The notes under the pieces are model-generated. The model ran no database searches and had not been told where the DNA came from. It saw nothing but the letters and a program-made list of their open reading frames with translations. Positions 24,502 through 33,926 of a DNA stretch of 64,000 bases are shown in pieces. The stretch comes from an uncultured Alphaproteobacteria bacterium (GTDB lineage: Bacteria; Pseudomonadota; Alphaproteobacteria; RF32; CAG-239): the NCBI GenBank assembly GCA_944392835.1, contig CALXYB010000006.1:1-64000 (forward strand). Reading direction: 5' to 3'. Position 1 is the stretch's first letter; every line of letters begins with the position of its first letter. The position numbers were made by a program, and so were the translations under genes.

Positions 24502-24816
24502 GTGACAAACAATATTAACAGTGCACTTAATGCTTATCAGCAAGCTCTCGGCAGAATAGGGGCAAAACTTCCGGCAGCTGAACCCAAACCTGCCGAAAAA
24601 ACAGGTTTCCAGGATATGGTTAAGGAAGCTCTGACAACCACTGTTGACTTATCCAAACAAAGCGAGCAGCTTGCCATAAACGGAATTTCCGGCAAGGCAG
24701 ACATCCAAGATGTAGTCTTAGCCGTATCCAACGCCCAGATGGCGCTTGAGACAGTTGTTGCCGTACGCGATTCAGCCATAAAGGCTTATAAAGAGATTAT
24801 GTCTATGCCGATGTAA
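24502..24816 (+). CDS. fliE: Flagellar hook-basal body protein FliE
   Basis: FliE joins the MS ring to the rod. The 104-residue protein has the family's middle GFQDMVKEALTTTVDLSKQSE and the closing block DIQDVVLAVSNAQMALETVVAVRDSAIKAYKEIM-like end, seen as VVLAVSNAQMALETVVAVRD. It starts with GTG, 9 bases after AAAGGGG. It ends the cluster; its stop codon touches the left end of a 126-bp hairpin repeat that may stop transcription. Confidence 0.93.
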   Translation: MTNNINSALNAYQQALGRIGAKLPAAEPKPAEKTGFQDMVKEALTTTVDLSKQSEQLAINGISGKADIQDVVLAVSNAQMALETVVAVRDSAIKAYKEIMSMPM

Positions 24817-24940
24817 AAACTCGTCTGGAGGTTTTCTAGAGCAATTTTACGAGGTTGATAAAAATTCACGTAGGTTAATCTACGCTAGAATTTTTATCAC
24901 CTCTAGAAATTACTCTATAAATTCCACCAGCCGAGTTTTT
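24815..24940. repeat. Large imperfect palindrome (repeat element, copy A)
   Basis: Two arms of 59 and 61 bases (24815-24873 and 24880-24940) pair along almost their whole length around a 6-base GTTAAT loop. The ends are AAAAACTCG and CGAGTTTTT. The core TCACGTA-loop-TACGCT is shared with the element at 33927-34050. The design suggests a small mobile or REP-like palindromic repeat; it may also act as terminator for fliE. No open frame is inside. Further right, 24941-24958 forms a small CAAGCTG/CAGCTTG hairpin. The rest of 24959-25079 shows nothing recognisable. Confidence 0.75.
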
Positions 24941-25079
24941 CAAGCTGTTGCCAGCTTGACCGCATCACTGGCTGCTTTGAGAACCTTTGTTGAACCGCGA
25001 TGCTTCCTTTGTGCATATCTTGCTTTCGTGCCTTGTGTCTCTGATGAAAAAAATTTTTCAACATATTTGCAAAAAATGC

Positions 25080-25108
25080 TTGATTATTTTTGTAAATCGG
25101 AATAAATC
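25080..25108 (+). promoter_or_regulatory. Probable promoter of tRNA-Leu
   Basis: TTGATT (25080-25085), a spacer of 17, TAAATC (25103-25108), 21 bases before the tRNA. Confidence 0.45.
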
Positions 25109-25129
25109 TGTGCTTGTCTTATTTGAGAT

Positions 25130-25215
25130 GCGGCCGTGGCGAAATTGGTAGACGCGTAACGTTGAGGTCGTTATGAGCTAAGCTCATGGAAGTTCGAGTC
25201 TTCTCGGCCGCACCA
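25130..25215 (+). tRNA. tRNA-Leu(GAG)
   Basis: An 86-base class II tRNA with encoded CCA. The acceptor GCGGCCG pairs with CGGCCGC, the anticodon stem is TAACG/CGTTA, the loop TTGAGGT gives GAG, and the long variable arm is TGAGC-TAA-GCTCA. Confidence 0.97.
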
Positions 25216-25347
25216 AATTTAAGGCAATCATCAATAATCAATCAAAGAATTTTGTTTTTTTGCGTTAAGGATTTTGCCATCGGCATATCAGAAAAAAGAA
25301 CCTATGTTTAGTTTTTAGGCGTTTGCCTTGAAAGTCGGGGAGGAAAA

Positions 25348-26781
25348 ATGAAGAAAAATGCGAAAAAGCGTCTACCCGGCTCTAAAGTAAAAAAACAAAG
25401 AAAATTTACCCGTAAAAAACAATTGCAACAAGTCCAATACGGTATTGGTCAGAAGATGATTAATTCCGTTATTATGGCGTTGGATGAGAATGACAAAATT
25501 CATGTTCGCAAGATTGTGGAAGGTCTTGATGAATATGATTTGGCACGTTTGATTGAGGTCTTGGATATTAACCATCGGCGGCAATTGGTTGAGATTTTGG
25601 GCGACCATATTGATCCGGAAGTTTTCCCCGAACTTAATGATGTTGTTCAGGAACAAGTTATTGAGACTTTAGACGAAGACCAATTGGTTAATATCGTTAA
25701 TGAGTTGGACTCTGATGATGCGGTTGAAATTTTGGAGCATATGGATGATGATGAGCAAAAATCCATCATCAACCAATTGGACCCTGAATTAAAATATCAG
25801 GTTGAATCTTCTCTTAATTATCCCGAAGATTCTGCCGGTCGTATTATGGTGCGTAATTTTGTGAGTATGCCTGACCATTGGACGGTAAAAGAAGCGCGCC
25901 AGTATTTGCTCTCTGATACAGAACTTCCTGATGAATTTTATACGATTTTCTTAACAGATTCTTTGACACTGCATCCTACCGGTGAGATTACGCTTGATAA
26001 GCTTTTGCGAGCTAAAGGTAATGAGAAACTTTGCAATATTATGGATTGTGAGATTGTTCCTGTTGATGTTTATACCGACAGAGAAGAAGTTGCGCATATG
26101 TTTCGCGAATATGGTTGGAAGGCGGCTTCGGTTGTTGATAATAAGGGACGGCTTATCGGTGTAATCAATATTGATGATGTGGTTAACATTGTGCATGAAG
26201 AAGCCGGCGAAGATATTATGCACTTGTCCGGTGCGGAAGAAGGCGATGTTTATAAGTCAGTTTTCGGAATCTTCAGATCCCGTTCTATTTGGTTGATTAC
26301 AAATTTGTTTGCGACGATTATGGCTTCAACCGTTGTTAAAGGTTTTCAAGACATTATTGCCGAGATTTCGGTTTTGGCAGTGTTGATGCCGATTGTGGCC
26401 TCTATGGGAGGAACAACTGGCAACCAAACTTTGGCCGTGGCCGTACGAGCTTTGGGAACAAAAGAATTGACGGCCAGTAATACACTGAGGACTGTCGGCA
26501 AAGAGTTTATGGTTGGTGTGGTAAACGGGCTTTTGTTTGCTTGCTTGATTGGTATAATAACTTGGATTATGTTTCCGACGCAGCATGAGCTAAGTTTGAT
26601 TATTGCTATTGCCATGTTATGCAATCTTTCTTTGGCAAGTTTGGCCGGTATTCTTATTCCGTTGACACTACATAAACTAAAAATTGATCCGGCCATTGCT
26701 TCCGGTGTGTTTTTGATTGCTCTCACAGATTCCGGTGGTTATTTTATCTTTTTAGGTTTAGCTAAGCTGATTTTGTTCTAA
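25348..26781 (+). CDS. mgtE: Magnesium transporter MgtE
   Basis: MgtE is a Mg2+-gated channel of the inner membrane. After a basic N-terminus come the MgtE_N superhelical domain (about residues 45-160, with EVLDINHRRQLVEIL and ELDSDDAVEILEHMDDDEQ), two CBS domains (about 160-290) and a five-helix membrane domain (about 310-477). The last carries the pore motif PIVASMGGTTGNQTLAVAVRAL. The length of 477 is typical. GGGGAGG stands 5 bases before the ATG. The 130-base leader has no magnesium riboswitch that I recognise, only a small AGGC/GCCT hairpin. Confidence 0.95.
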   Translation: MKKNAKKRLPGSKVKKQRKFTRKKQLQQVQYGIGQKMINSVIMALDENDKIHVRKIVEGLDEYDLARLIEVLDINHRRQLVEILGDHIDPEVFPELNDVVQEQVIETLDEDQLVNIVNELDSDDAVEILEHMDDDEQKSIINQLDPELKYQVESSLNYPEDSAGRIMVRNFVSMPDHWTVKEARQYLLSDTELPDEFYTIFLTDSLTLHPTGEITLDKLLRAKGNEKLCNIMDCEIVPVDVYTDREEVAHMFREYGWKAASVVDNKGRLIGVINIDDVVNIVHEEAGEDIMHLSGAEEGDVYKSVFGIFRSRSIWLITNLFATIMASTVVKGFQDIIAEISVLAVLMPIVASMGGTTGNQTLAVAVRALGTKELTASNTLRTVGKEFMVGVVNGLLFACLIGIITWIMFPTQHELSLIIAIAMLCNLSLASLAGILIPLTLHKLKIDPAIASGVFLIALTDSGGYFIFLGLAKLILF

Positions 26782-26830
26782 AATATCTGCATATTTCCGA
26801 TTAAAAGCTTTCTATCTCCGAATTTTTGCT

Positions 26831-26836
26831 TATAAT
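26831..26836 (+). promoter_or_regulatory. Perfect -10 box before lspA
   Basis: TATAAT lies 36 bases before the lspA GTG. The -35 at the usual distance is poor (CTTTCT), so this promoter may need an activator. Confidence 0.45.
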
Positions 26837-26872
26837 GGAGTTTGTTTTTTTTAACCTACGGGGAGTAACGGC

Positions 26873-27340
26873 GTGTTTTTTGGTTTATGCTTGGCCGCTT
26901 TGGTGTTGGTTGCCGACCAGATTTCTAAGTATTATATTCTTAATGAAGTTCTTGAAGACAGAGCTATGATTATTTATACATCATGGTTTAATCTGGTTAA
27001 GGCCTGGAACACCGGGGTGAGCTTCTCTATGTTTAATGATATGGGGGCATGGGGTGCTTTTTTGCTTTCCGTTTTGGCTTTGAGCATTATCGGTTTTTTG
27101 GTTATGTGGCTTAAAAAAGAGCCGAGCCGTTTGGTGCAAGCTGCTCTTGGTTTTATTATCGGCGGGGCTATCGGGAATTTGATTGATCGTGTTCGTCTCG
27201 GTGCCGTTTTTGACTTCTTGGACTTTCATATTGCCGATGCGCATTGGCCGGCATTTAATGTGGCGGATAGTTTTATTTGTATCGGTGCAATTATCATTAT
27301 TGTTCATAGTTTGTTTAACAAAGAAAAGTCTGTTATTTAG
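26873..27340 (+). CDS. lspA: Lipoprotein signal peptidase LspA
   Basis: LspA is an aspartic protease of the inner membrane that cuts the signal peptide of prolipoproteins before the lipidated Cys. Four membrane helices are visible. Conserved blocks are VADQISKYYI, FNLVKAWNTGVSF, GGAIGNLIDRVRLGAVFDF with one catalytic Asp, and FNVADSFI with the other. It starts with GTG after GGGGAG. The length of 155 is normal. The following gene encodes a lipoprotein that would be its substrate. Confidence 0.96.
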   Translation: MFFGLCLAALVLVADQISKYYILNEVLEDRAMIIYTSWFNLVKAWNTGVSFSMFNDMGAWGAFLLSVLALSIIGFLVMWLKKEPSRLVQAALGFIIGGAIGNLIDRVRLGAVFDFLDFHIADAHWPAFNVADSFICIGAIIIIVHSLFNKEKSVI

Positions 27341-27363
27341 GTAAGGTTTGAAAAGGGGAAAAT

Positions 27364-27690
27364 ATGAGAAAGTCTGTTTTTGTTGTGTTGGCTGTGGCTT
27401 TTGTTTTGAGTGCTTGCAGTACGGAAACTAAGAGAAAGCTTGGCTTGGCTAACCAAGCGCCGGATGAATTTATGGTTATGTCCAGAGCCCCTTTGTCTTT
27501 GCCGCCGGAATATGATTTGCGTCCGGTTAATGATATGAGTGGTATGCAACAGGTTGATATGGAAGAGAGAATGGCAGGCATGGATTTGTCTGAGCGGAAA
27601 CTGATGGCCAAGATTGATGCCGCACAAACAGATGCCAATATTAAAGCTAAACTTGAACAAGAATTTAGGGAAATGAATGCTGAAAAGTAA
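27364..27690 (+). CDS. DUF3035 lipoprotein (BamF-like)
   Basis: The signal peptide ends in the lipobox LSAC, with lipidated Cys19. The mature part carries the family signature APDEFMVMSRAPLSLPPEY followed by DLRP. In Caulobacter a DUF3035 lipoprotein is a subunit (BamF) of the outer-membrane beta-barrel assembly complex, so the same role is likely here. The length of 108 agrees. GGGGAAAAT lies before the ATG. The gene sits between lspA and the M16 peptidases, as in many Alphaproteobacteria, and overlaps the next gene by 14 bases. Confidence 0.85.
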   Translation: MRKSVFVVLAVAFVLSACSTETKRKLGLANQAPDEFMVMSRAPLSLPPEYDLRPVNDMSGMQQVDMEERMAGMDLSERKLMAKIDAAQTDANIKAKLEQEFREMNAEK

Positions 27691-29017
27691 GAAAAATTCT
27701 GTCTTTGCCGTATTGTTGAGTATTGTTCTGTTTTGCGCTGAAGCAGAGGCAAAAATCTTTGATATGACCGAATTTCGCTTGAAAAACGGTTTGCAGGTTA
27801 TTGTTATTCCCAACCATAAAGCGCCGATTGTGCGGCAGATGGTATGGTATAAGGTGGGCAGTGTTGATGAGGCCTTAGGCAAAGGTGGCACCGCTCATTT
27901 GCTTGAACATTTGATGTTTAGAGGCACAAAAAAGGTTAAAGATTCTAAGTTTAACAGTATTGTGGCTCAAAACGGCGGGAACAGCAATGCTTTTACGGCA
28001 CAGGATTTTACTTCTTACTATGAAACAATGGATGTCGGAAGGCTTGAACTGGCGATGGCTTTAGAAGCCGACCGTATGGAAAACCTTGATTTTTCTAAAA
28101 AATCTTTCAAAAAAGAGAGAGATGTTGTGTTTCAGGAACGGATGCAAGTGGTAGAAAATAATCCTTTTGCATATTTCGGAGAGGCTTTGCGGCGTGTTTT
28201 ATGGCAGCAGCATCCGTATGCGCGTTCAATCTCAGGGACACCGGAGGAGATTATGTCTCTTAACCGAGATGATGTTATGGCTTTTTATGAAAGCTATTAT
28301 GCGCCTAACAACGCTATTTTGATTTTGTCCGGTGATATTGAACCACAAGTTGCGAAAAGTTTGGCAGAAAAGTATTTTGGCGAGATTGAGCCCAGAAAAG
28401 TTGGCTTGAAAGCAGATTTTCCGAAGCTAGACAAACAGTTTGATGCGCGTTTGGAAATGAAGTTGCCGCAAATTAAGGCTGAGCGGATGGTTAAACTTTA
28501 TGTGGCTCCGTCAGTTAATTTGGATAAAACAGAAGTTTATCCTTTAATGGTTTTGGCGGCTTATTTGGGTGAGGGTGAAACCTCAAAGCTCTACAAAAAG
28601 CTTGTTTTGCAAGAAAAGGCGGCGTTAGGGGTTTCTGTTTCTTCTGATTATGCTTCCAGGAGCTATGGTGGTTTTAGTATCTCGGCAACACCTAAAGAAG
28701 ATATTAAGACCGAGGATTTTGAAACTGCTTTGAACAAGGCTATCAAACAAGCTGTGGCTGAAATTACGATTGAAGAAATTGAGAAAACCAAGGCAAAGAT
28801 GTTGGCCGGGCAAGTTTATCTGCGGGATAATCCCAATGATGCTGCTTATATCGTCGGGGCAATGGCCGCGGTCGGAATGTCTGTGGAAGAGATTGAAAAT
28901 CATGCTGAGAATATTCGCAAGGTTTCGGCAGCAGAAGTTAGGCAAGCGGCTAAAAAGTTGTTTGGCGGCGCAATTAGTGTTACGGGAATTGTTAAACCGG
29001 CAGAGGAGGCGAACTGA
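27677..29017 (+). CDS. M16-family zinc metallopeptidase (catalytic subunit)
   Basis: The N-terminal 25 residues look like a signal peptide cut near AEA, so the enzyme is periplasmic. The inverted zinc site HLLEH is in GGTAHLLEHLMFRGTKK at about residues 74-78. The third ligand Glu is expected about 75 residues later, in the LALEADRM region. M16 proteins have two homologous halves, which this one of 446 residues shows. It is paired with a non-catalytic paralogue immediately downstream (TGATG overlap), forming the usual pitrilysin/MPP-like heterodimer. The natural substrates are unknown. Confidence 0.93.
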   Translation: MLKSKKNSVFAVLLSIVLFCAEAEAKIFDMTEFRLKNGLQVIVIPNHKAPIVRQMVWYKVGSVDEALGKGGTAHLLEHLMFRGTKKVKDSKFNSIVAQNGGNSNAFTAQDFTSYYETMDVGRLELAMALEADRMENLDFSKKSFKKERDVVFQERMQVVENNPFAYFGEALRRVLWQQHPYARSISGTPEEIMSLNRDDVMAFYESYYAPNNAILILSGDIEPQVAKSLAEKYFGEIEPRKVGLKADFPKLDKQFDARLEMKLPQIKAERMVKLYVAPSVNLDKTEVYPLMVLAAYLGEGETSKLYKKLVLQEKAALGVSVSSDYASRSYGGFSISATPKEDIKTEDFETALNKAIKQAVAEITIEEIEKTKAKMLAGQVYLRDNPNDAAYIVGAMAAVGMSVEEIENHAENIRKVSAAEVRQAAKKLFGGAISVTGIVKPAEEAN

Positions 29018-30438
29018 TGGCGCGCAGATATTATCATAAAACGCATTCTTATGATTGGCTGTGGTGGTTACTGTTGGCCGCCTTGGTGATTTATGGCGGT
29101 TGGCGGCTCTATAACCATTGGTTTGTCTTTAATCCGCGGGTGATATTGGAAAAAGCGACATTGAAAGAAAAAAGCTTTGATACCGAGGTCAAAGAGATTA
29201 CATCTCCCAAGGCGAAGATTAAGGCTTATTTGTTTCAAGACAAAACCAACCCGATTATAAGCATCAGTTTCTTGTTTAAAAATGCAGGCTTGTCTACCGA
29301 TGAGGGAGAGGAAAGTGGTATAAGCACGATGGTTGCGGCTTTGTTGACCGAGGGTGCCGGAAATCTTGACAGCCAAGCTTTTAAGGAACTTTTGGAACAA
29401 AAAGCCATTGGAATGGGTTTTAGTGTGGATATGGATGATTTTTCGGGACGTTTGCTGACCACACGTGAGAATATGGATACGGCTTTTAAGTTGTTGAATA
29501 TGGCTCTGACCAAGCCAAAGTTTGATGCGGAAGATGTTCAGCGTACTAAGGCGCAGATGCTGACTGCACTTAAGCGCCAAGTTGAACATCCGTCAGGGAT
29601 TTTGGCTTTGGCTGCGGCAAAAGAGATTTTCGGCGAGCATCCTTATGCCAGAAACCCGATTGGTGATGCCAAAGTTATTAAGAATATCAGCAAAGCTCAG
29701 TTGCAAAATTTTGTGCAAAACCACATCAGTCGGAGCAATCTGATGATTGGTATTGCCGGAGATGTGAGCGAGGAAGAAGCAGGCAAAATAGTTGATAAAA
29801 TATTTGCAAACTTGCCTGAGAATGGGCGGATTGTGTTTGTTCGCGAAGCCGAGCTTACTTTTGACGGCAGAGTTAAAAATATTAATCAGCCTTCGGCGCA
29901 GATTATATCTTCTTTTGCAACCAAAGGTATTGCACGCCAACATCCCGATTTTTATCCTTTATATATTGCCAACCATATTTTGGGCGGAGCAGGGCTTAAT
30001 TCCAGATTATCCGTTGCAGCACGCGAAAACGAGGGCTTGACTTATGGAATTGAGACTTATTTGAGTATGCAAGACAAAGCGCCTCTGATACGTGGTGGAT
30101 TTTCGGCAACGCCGGAGAATTTTAATCGCGTGGTTGAGATTGTGAAAAAACAATGGGCTAAAATGGCAAAAGATGGGGTGAGCGAAAAAGAACTTGATGA
30201 AGCCAAAGATTATTTGATTGCCTCATATAATCTGCGTTTTGCCTCTATTGATACGATTTCTTCCATTTTGGTTTATATGCAAAAGGACAATTTGGGACTT
30301 GATTTTTTGCAGAAGCGTAATGCTTATGTGAGACAAGTTACGCTTGATGATGTTAATCGGGTGGCGAAAGAATATTTTAAGCCCGAGCAGATTGTGTTTG
30401 TTAATATCGGAAGTTTTGAGAAGCAGGGAGTTAAGTAA
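29017..30438 (+). CDS. M16-family peptidase-like protein, non-catalytic subunit
   Basis: It has the M16 fold but no HxxEH: the matching place reads GISTMVAALLTEGAG. It keeps the substrate-binding R/Y block (AARENEGLTYGIETY) of the C-terminal half. A membrane helix at about residues 14-30 anchors it, with the rest in the periplasm. It overlaps the catalytic M16 gene by one base on the left and pgi by one on the right, with GGAGG as ribosome site. It probably forms the regulatory half of a heterodimer with its neighbour. Confidence 0.92.
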   Translation: MARRYYHKTHSYDWLWWLLLAALVIYGGWRLYNHWFVFNPRVILEKATLKEKSFDTEVKEITSPKAKIKAYLFQDKTNPIISISFLFKNAGLSTDEGEESGISTMVAALLTEGAGNLDSQAFKELLEQKAIGMGFSVDMDDFSGRLLTTRENMDTAFKLLNMALTKPKFDAEDVQRTKAQMLTALKRQVEHPSGILALAAAKEIFGEHPYARNPIGDAKVIKNISKAQLQNFVQNHISRSNLMIGIAGDVSEEEAGKIVDKIFANLPENGRIVFVREAELTFDGRVKNINQPSAQIISSFATKGIARQHPDFYPLYIANHILGGAGLNSRLSVAARENEGLTYGIETYLSMQDKAPLIRGGFSATPENFNRVVEIVKKQWAKMAKDGVSEKELDEAKDYLIASYNLRFASIDTISSILVYMQKDNLGLDFLQKRNAYVRQVTLDDVNRVAKEYFKPEQIVFVNIGSFEKQGVK

Positions 30439-32084
30439 TGTTTGAAAAGATGGTAAACAAAACAAAAGCATGGAAAAAACTGGAGAATCATTATAAGCAC
30501 CTTCGCAAGGTGGAAATGAAGGATATGTTTGCTTTTGATGAAGACAGAGCTAAAAAGTTCAGCATCAATTTGGAGCAGATGTATTTGGATTATTCCAAAA
30601 ACCGTATTAACGAGCGCACAATGAAACTTTTGATGACTTTGGCCAGAGAAAGCGGGTTGGAAGAAAAAATTAAGGCAATGTTTGCCGGAGAAAAAATCAA
30701 TGTTACCGAAAAACGCGCCGTACTCCATGTGGCTTTGCGCAACCGCTCCAATAAGCCGATTTTGGTTGATGGCAAAAATGTTATGCCGCAAGTTAATGAT
30801 GTTTTGGCGAAGATGAAAAAGTTTTCCGATGCTGTGCGTTTTGGTGAGTTTAAGGGATATACGGGCAAAAAACTGACTAATATTGTTAATATCGGTATCG
30901 GCGGTTCGGATTTGGGACCTTTTATGGCTTGTGAGGCTTTGCGTAAATATTGGGCTAAAGATATTAACTGTTATTTTATCTCTAATATTGACGGAACGGC
31001 TTGCGCTGAGGTGTTGAATAAGATTGACCCGGAAACCACTTTGTTTATTGTGGCATCCAAAACCTTTACGACCATTGAGACTTTGACGAATGCCAGAACT
31101 TGCCGCAAGTGGTTGGTTGATGCTTTGGGTGAGCATGCTGTTGCCAAGCATTTTGTGGCTTTGTCTACCAATACACAAGAAGTTGAGAAGTTTGGCATTA
31201 ACCCTGAGAATATGTTTGAATTTTGGGATTTTGTCGGCGGGCGCTATTCTATGTGGTCAGCGATTGGCTTGATTATTGCCATTGCGGTCGGATTTGAAAA
31301 CTTTGAGCGGATGCTTGAGGGTGCAAATGCGATGGACCAGCATTTTTATAATACGGATTTGGAGCACAATATTCCGGTGATTTTGGCAATGCTCGGTATT
31401 TGGTATAATAACTTCTTCGGGGTGCATCGTTACTCTGTTATTCCTTATGACCAGTATTTGCAATATGTGCCGATGTATTTGCAACAGCTTGATATGGAAA
31501 GCAATGGTAAGTTTGTGGCTGTTAACGGTGAATATGTCAAATATGCCACAGGACCGGTTTTGTTCGGCGGTGCGGGAACGAATGTTCAGCATTCTTTCTA
31601 TCAGCTAATTCATCAGGGAACAGAGATTGTGCCGATGGACTTTATTATTCCGGCAATCTCACATAATGAAATCGGTGAACATCATGAGATTTTGGTTGCA
31701 AATGTGTTGGCTCAAGGCGAAGCCTTAATGCGTGGCAAGACGGTTAAAGAAGCGGCAGAAGAGCTTAAAAAAGCCGGAAAATCTCGTGAGGAAATCAATT
31801 ATCTGAAGAAGTTTAAGAGTTTTGAGGGGAACAGACCGTCAAACACAATCGTCTTTAAGAAGATTGATCCTTATACCTTGGGTATGCTGATTGCGATGTA
31901 TGAGCATAAGGTTTTTGTTCAGGGTGTGGTTTGGAATATTAACTCTTTTGACCAATATGGTGTTGAGCTTGGTAAGCAGATGGCTTTGAGTATTTTGCCG
32001 GAGTTGCAGAATAATTCTTCCGAAAACAAACATGATGCTTCAACCGGCTCGTTGATTGAGTTGATTAAGCGTTTGCGAAAGTAA
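30438..32084 (+). CDS. pgi: Glucose-6-phosphate isomerase
   Basis: Pgi interconverts glucose 6-phosphate and fructose 6-phosphate in the cytosol. Signatures are IVNIGIGGSDLGPFMACEAL, the phosphate-binding ASKTFTTIET, the family block FWDFVGGRYSMWSAIGL, and the second signature GVVWNINSFDQYGVELGK with the catalytic Lys. QGTEIVPMDFI and the catalytic Glu and His lie between. The length of 548 is typical. It overlaps the M16 gene by TAATG and is followed 12 bases later by mutL, so carbon metabolism and repair genes share a transcript. Confidence 0.98.
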   Translation: MFEKMVNKTKAWKKLENHYKHLRKVEMKDMFAFDEDRAKKFSINLEQMYLDYSKNRINERTMKLLMTLARESGLEEKIKAMFAGEKINVTEKRAVLHVALRNRSNKPILVDGKNVMPQVNDVLAKMKKFSDAVRFGEFKGYTGKKLTNIVNIGIGGSDLGPFMACEALRKYWAKDINCYFISNIDGTACAEVLNKIDPETTLFIVASKTFTTIETLTNARTCRKWLVDALGEHAVAKHFVALSTNTQEVEKFGINPENMFEFWDFVGGRYSMWSAIGLIIAIAVGFENFERMLEGANAMDQHFYNTDLEHNIPVILAMLGIWYNNFFGVHRYSVIPYDQYLQYVPMYLQQLDMESNGKFVAVNGEYVKYATGPVLFGGAGTNVQHSFYQLIHQGTEIVPMDFIIPAISHNEIGEHHEILVANVLAQGEALMRGKTVKEAAEELKKAGKSREEINYLKKFKSFEGNRPSNTIVFKKIDPYTLGMLIAMYEHKVFVQGVVWNINSFDQYGVELGKQMALSILPELQNNSSENKHDASTGSLIELIKRLRK

Positions 32085-32096
32085 GAAACAAACAAA

Positions 32097-33923
32097 ATGG
32101 CAATCAGAATTTTACCAAATAATCTGGTTAACCAGATTGCTGCCGGTGAGGTTATTGAGCGGCCGGCTTCCGTTGTCAAGGAGTTGGTGGAAAACTCTAT
32201 TGATGCCGGAGCTACATCGGTTGAAGTTACTTTATCCGATGGCGGTAAAAGTCTGATTGTTGTTTCTGACAACGGCAAAGGTATTGATAAAGATGAATTG
32301 CCGATTGCTGTGGAGCGGCATGCGACATCTAAGCTTCCGGATGATAATTTATTTAACATCAACTTTTTCGGGTTTCGCGGAGAGGCTTTGCCCTCAATTT
32401 CTTCCGTGGCGCGGATGTCTATTGTCTCCCGCCGCGAAGGTGCTGAAAATGCTTGGAAAATTGAGGTTAACGGCGGTGAAAAGTCTGGTGTTGTGCCTGC
32501 TGCGCATCCGCGCGGAACGCGTATTGAGGTTCGGGACTTGTTTTATGCTGCACCGGCGAGACTCAAATTCTTAAAGTCATCTGCTTCGGAAACGGCGCAA
32601 TGTGTTGATATTCTTAACAGAATTGCGCTGGCAAATCCGACAATCTCTTTTTATCTAACCGAAGATGGCAAGAAAAAAGTATCTCTAAATGCTTGTCAAG
32701 GAGAGTTGTTTGATTCCAGACTCAAACGCTTAACTGATGTTATGGGGAGAGAATTTGGTGATAATTCGCTCCTGATTAACGCGCAGCGTGAAAATTTGCG
32801 GATTACGGGCTATGTGTCTTTGCCGACCTTGAATAAATCCAATTCATTATATCAATATTTATTTGTCAATAATCGTCCGGTGCGGGATAAGTTGCTTTTG
32901 GGGGCCATAAAAGGCGCTTATCAAGATGTGTTGGCGCATAATCGCTATCCGATGGCGGCTTTGTATTTTGATATTGATCCGGCTTATGTAGATGTGAATG
33001 TTCATCCGGCAAAGGCTGAGGTTCGCTTTTATGATAATGCTTTGGTGCGTGGACTTTTGGTTAGTTCTATTCGTCAGGCTTTGGCATTGGGCGACCATAA
33101 AACAGCCAATAATTTGGATTTGGCGGCTTTTGTACAAGATAATATTCCTTCTTTCGGGCAGAATGAAACAGCAGTTCTGCGCGAGCATCAGCCTGTTTCG
33201 GTAAATTATCCGATTTTTCAATCGGTTATGCCGCAGCCGAGGCGACAGGTTTGTTTGCCGGACTTGGAGCGCAAATCCTTTTCCATTAAGGTTGATGAGC
33301 CCTTAGCTTCTTCGGAGACTAATGTTGCTGAAGGGGAAGTCGGACCGCTCGGCTTAGCAAAAGCTCAATTCCATGATACCTATATTATCTCTCAAACCGA
33401 GGACAGCATTGTTATTATTGACCAACACGCCTCGCATGAGCGTATTGTGATGGAAAAGTTGAAAGCTTCGCTTTTGGCTGAAAATAAGGTGGCAACACAG
33501 ATTTTACTTATTCCCGAAATTGTGGATTTGAGCATCAGCGAAAAAACGCGTATTGTTGAAGCGGCGGAAGAATTGCAAAAGCTTGGCTTGGTGGTGGAAG
33601 AGTTTGGCTCTACGGCAGTTATTGTGCGTGAAGTTCCGGCATTAATCGGCGATTGTGATATCAAAGCCTTAATTCGGGATTTGGCCGGAGAAATGGCCGA
33701 ATGGGGCAAAGGTTTCAGTCTGACCGACAAGCTACATACGATTTGTGCCACAATTGCTTGCCATGGTTCGGTCAGGGCAGGGCGCAAACTTAATATTAAC
33801 GAGATGAACCACCTTTTACGCGATATGGAAAAAACCGAACATTCCGGTCAATGCAACCATGGTCGCCCGACTTATGTTGAACTCAAGCTGAAAGATATTG
33901 AGAAGTTGTTTGAACGCCGCTAG
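32097..33923 (+). CDS. mutL: DNA mismatch repair protein MutL
   Basis: The N-terminal GHKL ATPase has NQIAAGEVIERPASVVKELV and NSIDAGA with the ATP-binding Asn, then DNGKGI and FRGEALPSI. The C-terminal dimerisation domain carries DQHASHERIVME at about residue 442, which matches the DQHAx2Ex4E endonuclease motif, so this is a nicking MutL of the type used where MutH is absent. CNHGRPTYVEL near the end belongs to the same metal site. A proline/charged linker separates the two parts. The length of 608 is standard. There is only a weak ribosome site. Confidence 0.97.
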   Translation: MAIRILPNNLVNQIAAGEVIERPASVVKELVENSIDAGATSVEVTLSDGGKSLIVVSDNGKGIDKDELPIAVERHATSKLPDDNLFNINFFGFRGEALPSISSVARMSIVSRREGAENAWKIEVNGGEKSGVVPAAHPRGTRIEVRDLFYAAPARLKFLKSSASETAQCVDILNRIALANPTISFYLTEDGKKKVSLNACQGELFDSRLKRLTDVMGREFGDNSLLINAQRENLRITGYVSLPTLNKSNSLYQYLFVNNRPVRDKLLLGAIKGAYQDVLAHNRYPMAALYFDIDPAYVDVNVHPAKAEVRFYDNALVRGLLVSSIRQALALGDHKTANNLDLAAFVQDNIPSFGQNETAVLREHQPVSVNYPIFQSVMPQPRRQVCLPDLERKSFSIKVDEPLASSETNVAEGEVGPLGLAKAQFHDTYIISQTEDSIVIIDQHASHERIVMEKLKASLLAENKVATQILLIPEIVDLSISEKTRIVEAAEELQKLGLVVEEFGSTAVIVREVPALIGDCDIKALIRDLAGEMAEWGKGFSLTDKLHTICATIACHGSVRAGRKLNINEMNHLLRDMEKTEHSGQCNHGRPTYVELKLKDIEKLFERR

Positions 33924-33926
33924 GGG

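Noticed and set aside
24815..24940. Ordinary rho-independent terminator for fliE
   Set aside because: Its size, the shared core with a second copy at 33927-34050 and the lack of a terminal T-run after the inner stem point to a repeat element, although it may still stop transcription.
25216..25347. Magnesium riboswitch before mgtE
   Set aside because: The 130-base leader has only a small AGGC/GCCT hairpin and nothing resembling the M-box or similar elements.
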